A DNA stretch of 7,021 nucleotides from Deltaproteobacteria bacterium. GTDB lineage: Bacteria; Desulfobacterota; B13-G15; RBG-16-54-18. Positions 5,795 to 7,021 of the stretch are shown here, in pieces; the stretch's first letter is position 1, and every line of letters begins with the position of its first letter. The position numbers were made by a program, and so were the translations under genes. The stretch covers positions 1 through 7,021 of the forward strand of contig QMLM01000085.1 of the NCBI GenBank assembly GCA_003646745.1, in the 5' to 3' direction. The notes under the pieces are model-generated. The model searched no databases and was not told the origin of the DNA. It saw nothing but the letters and a program-made list of their open reading frames with translations.

Positions 5795-6520
5795 CTACAG
5801 CTTTTTGATCTTATCGATATCGAGTTTTTCGAGGATGATCACACCGGCCTTCTTCATCTCCTCCAAGGCCTTCTTCGAGGTCTCCGGAGCTACCCCCCGA
5901 CAAAGCTCCTCAATCACTATCACCTTATAACCTGCCTTTGCCGCGTCAATGGCGGTGGCCCGTACGCAGTAGTCGGTAGCAATTCCGTAGACCACGACCT
6001 TCTTGATTCCATTCCGCCTTAGGATAGAATCCATCTCTGTCTTTTGTCCTCCGTCGTCCTGAAATCCGGAGTAGCTATCGAACCTTTTATCTCTTCCTTT
6101 TTGAACGACGGCCAGAAAGAGGTTGTTATCCACCAGGATCCTAGCCTTTTCCGTTCCCTGGACGCAGTGCGGAGGCCAGAGGACCTGAGTTCTACCTTCA
6201 ATCCTTATCACCTCGAAGGGCTTTTTACCAGGGTGATTGGTATAAAATGAAATGTGATCCCCAGGATGCCAGTCCTGGGTGGCGAAAACGAGGAACCCAG
6301 CCTTTCGCAGGGCCTTGGTGGACTTTTCTACTTTTTTAACATAGGTCTTGTCTGTACCGGGCACGGCAAGAGACCCATTTTTCCACTCTGTGAAGTCACC
6401 TTGGACATCCACCACAATGACACCTATCCCTTTGGCAACGGTGACCCTTTGCCCTGATGCTAGTGACACAAAGCCGAAGGCGACCGCTGTTCCCAAAAGT
6501 AATATCAATACGATCTTCAT
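5795..6520 (-). CDS. pncA: exported nicotinamidase (PncA-type, isochorismatase fold)
   Basis: A 241-residue protein from the ATG at 6520. The cysteine-hydrolase core carries the nicotinamidase signature: D38 (VVDVQGDF), K141 (VVQKG) and C185 (YGIATDYCVRATAID) as catalytic triad. D83, H85, H89 and H118 (QDWHPGDHISF and WPPHCVQGT) match the metal ligands of Mycobacterium tuberculosis PncA. It would convert nicotinamide to nicotinate plus ammonia, feeding the pathway encoded around it. Unusually, the core is preceded by about 28 residues beginning MKIVLILLLGTAVAFGF and ending near SLASG-Q, which looks like a Sec signal peptide or membrane anchor. No in-frame start codon exists between that segment and the region immediately before D38, so the extension is real. 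The ATG overlaps the upstream hydroxylase stop by one base (TGATG), and AAGGAGG lies 7 nt before it. The GTG one codon earlier (6523) is too close to that site to be preferred. Confidence 0.87.
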   Translation of the reverse strand: MKIVLILLLGTAVAFGFVSLASGQRVTVAKGIGVIVVDVQGDFTEWKNGSLAVPGTDKTYVKKVEKSTKALRKAGFLVFATQDWHPGDHISFYTNHPGKKPFEVIRIEGRTQVLWPPHCVQGTEKARILVDNNLFLAVVQKGRDKRFDSYSGFQDDGGQKTEMDSILRRNGIKKVVVYGIATDYCVRATAIDAAKAGYKVIVIEELCRGVAPETSKKALEEMKKAGVIILEKLDIDKIKKL

Positions 6521-7021
6521 CACCCCTCCTCCTTTCTGTCAATTTTTTGTCTGATGATTCTTCCCTTTTTCCTAGAGGCCTCTAGGACCCTCTCTAGGCT
6601 TGCCGGCAGGTGATATATCCTCTCCCCTAGGGCGTGAGCAATGGCGTTCAGGATGGCCGGAGCGGTGGGGATGAGGGCTGGTTCCCCCACCCCCTTGGCT
6701 CCAAAGGGGCCGGTGGGTTCTGGCGATTCCACAATGATGGGGATGACCTCAGGCATATCTTTTACCGTAGGGATCAGGTAGTCCCGCATAGAGCGTGTTT
6801 TCCCAGGCACGAACTCCTCCATCAGGGCAAACCCGGTTCCCATAGCCACTCCACTGGCGATCTGTCCCACTACCTGAGAAGGGTTCACCGCTTTTCCCAC
6901 ATCGTGGGCCGCCACCACCTGCAGGACATTTACCTCGCCAGTTGAGGGATCCACTTCTACCTGGGCCATCTGACAGGCGAAGGCATAGGTGGCATAGGGG
7001 ATCCCTTGGCCGGTTTCGGGA
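6520..7021 (-). CDS. molybdenum hydroxylase large subunit, C-terminal part; probable nicotinate dehydrogenase
   Basis: The frame is open from the stop (6522-6520) to the window end, giving the last 167 codons; the true start lies outside. The sequence is typical of the xanthine dehydrogenase/aldehyde oxidase molybdopterin-binding subunit. It shows GQGIPYATYAFACQMAQVEV at the edge, then VDPSTGEVNVLQVVAAHDVG, a GQIASGVAMGTGFALMEE segment and, near the C-terminus, GAKGVGEPA, whose Glu (codon 6684-6682) matches the catalytic base of the family. Such enzymes hydroxylate N-heterocycles with water and contain a molybdenum cytosine dinucleotide or pterin cofactor plus partner Fe-S and FAD subunits, which are expected upstream. 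Nicotinate to 6-hydroxynicotinate is inferred from pncA, ena and hnr directly downstream, not from substrate-specific residues. In E. barkeri the molybdopterin subunit is split in two; whether it is split here cannot be seen. Confidence 0.88.
   Translation of the reverse strand, partial: PETGQGIPYATYAFACQMAQVEVDPSTGEVNVLQVVAAHDVGKAVNPSQVVGQIASGVAMGTGFALMEEFVPGKTRSMRDYLIPTVKDMPEVIPIIVESPEPTGPFGAKGVGEPALIPTAPAILNAIAHALGERIYHLPASLERVLEASRKKGRIIRQKIDRKEEG

Noticed and set aside
1..7021. CRISPR arrays, tRNA/rRNA genes, insertion sequences, prophage or toxin-antitoxin genes
   Set aside because: No repeat array, cloverleaf, transposase or terminal inverted repeats were seen; nearly all DNA is explained by the listed genes.

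Overview
The window reads as bacterial DNA, probably from an anaerobic or facultatively anaerobic Gram-negative organism. The lineage cannot be fixed from the sequence; a Desulfobacterota/Deltaproteobacteria-like anaerobe is a tentative guess. Supporting signs are tight gene packing, strong AGGAGG-type ribosome binding sites, a Sec-type signal peptide on a normally cytoplasmic enzyme, and a ferredoxin-type, iron-sulfur-rich reductase of the kind known from anaerobic nicotinate fermentation.

Right to left on the minus strand (7021 to 1578) runs one compact gene string. It starts with the C-terminal part of a molybdenum hydroxylase large subunit (cut by the window end). It continues with an exported nicotinamidase (pncA), an enamidase (ena), a 6-hydroxynicotinate reductase (hnr), a UPF0280/ApbE-like protein and a PF06684 'amino acid synthesis' family protein. 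Junctions are 1-nt or 4-nt overlaps, a directly abutting stop/start, an 18-nt gap and one 66-nt gap, so co-transcription is likely. Together the recognised enzymes spell out the upper part of anaerobic nicotinate breakdown: nicotinamide -> nicotinate (PncA) -> 6-hydroxynicotinate (molybdenum hydroxylase) -> 1,4,5,6-tetrahydro-6-oxonicotinate (Hnr) -> 2-formylglutarate + ammonia (Ena). The lower pathway genes known from Eubacterium barkeri (2-hydroxymethylglutarate dehydrogenase and onward) are not in the window. The two last genes have no settled function and are the most interesting part: an ApbE-like protein beside a flavin/iron-sulfur reductase, and a chorismate-mutase/RidA-like-fold protein beside an enzyme that releases an enamine.

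Left of the operon, facing it, is a small cold-shock protein gene (plus strand, 1327-1527). It has a well-formed promoter, a leader of about 160 nt with two Shine-Dalgarno-like motifs, and a strong intrinsic terminator that ends 2 nt short of the last gene of the minus-strand operon. Divergent from it is ftsH (977 to 1, minus strand, its 3' part outside the window), with its own sigma70-like promoter. The roughly 350-nt region between ftsH and csp therefore holds two back-to-back promoters and two leaders, and no further gene.
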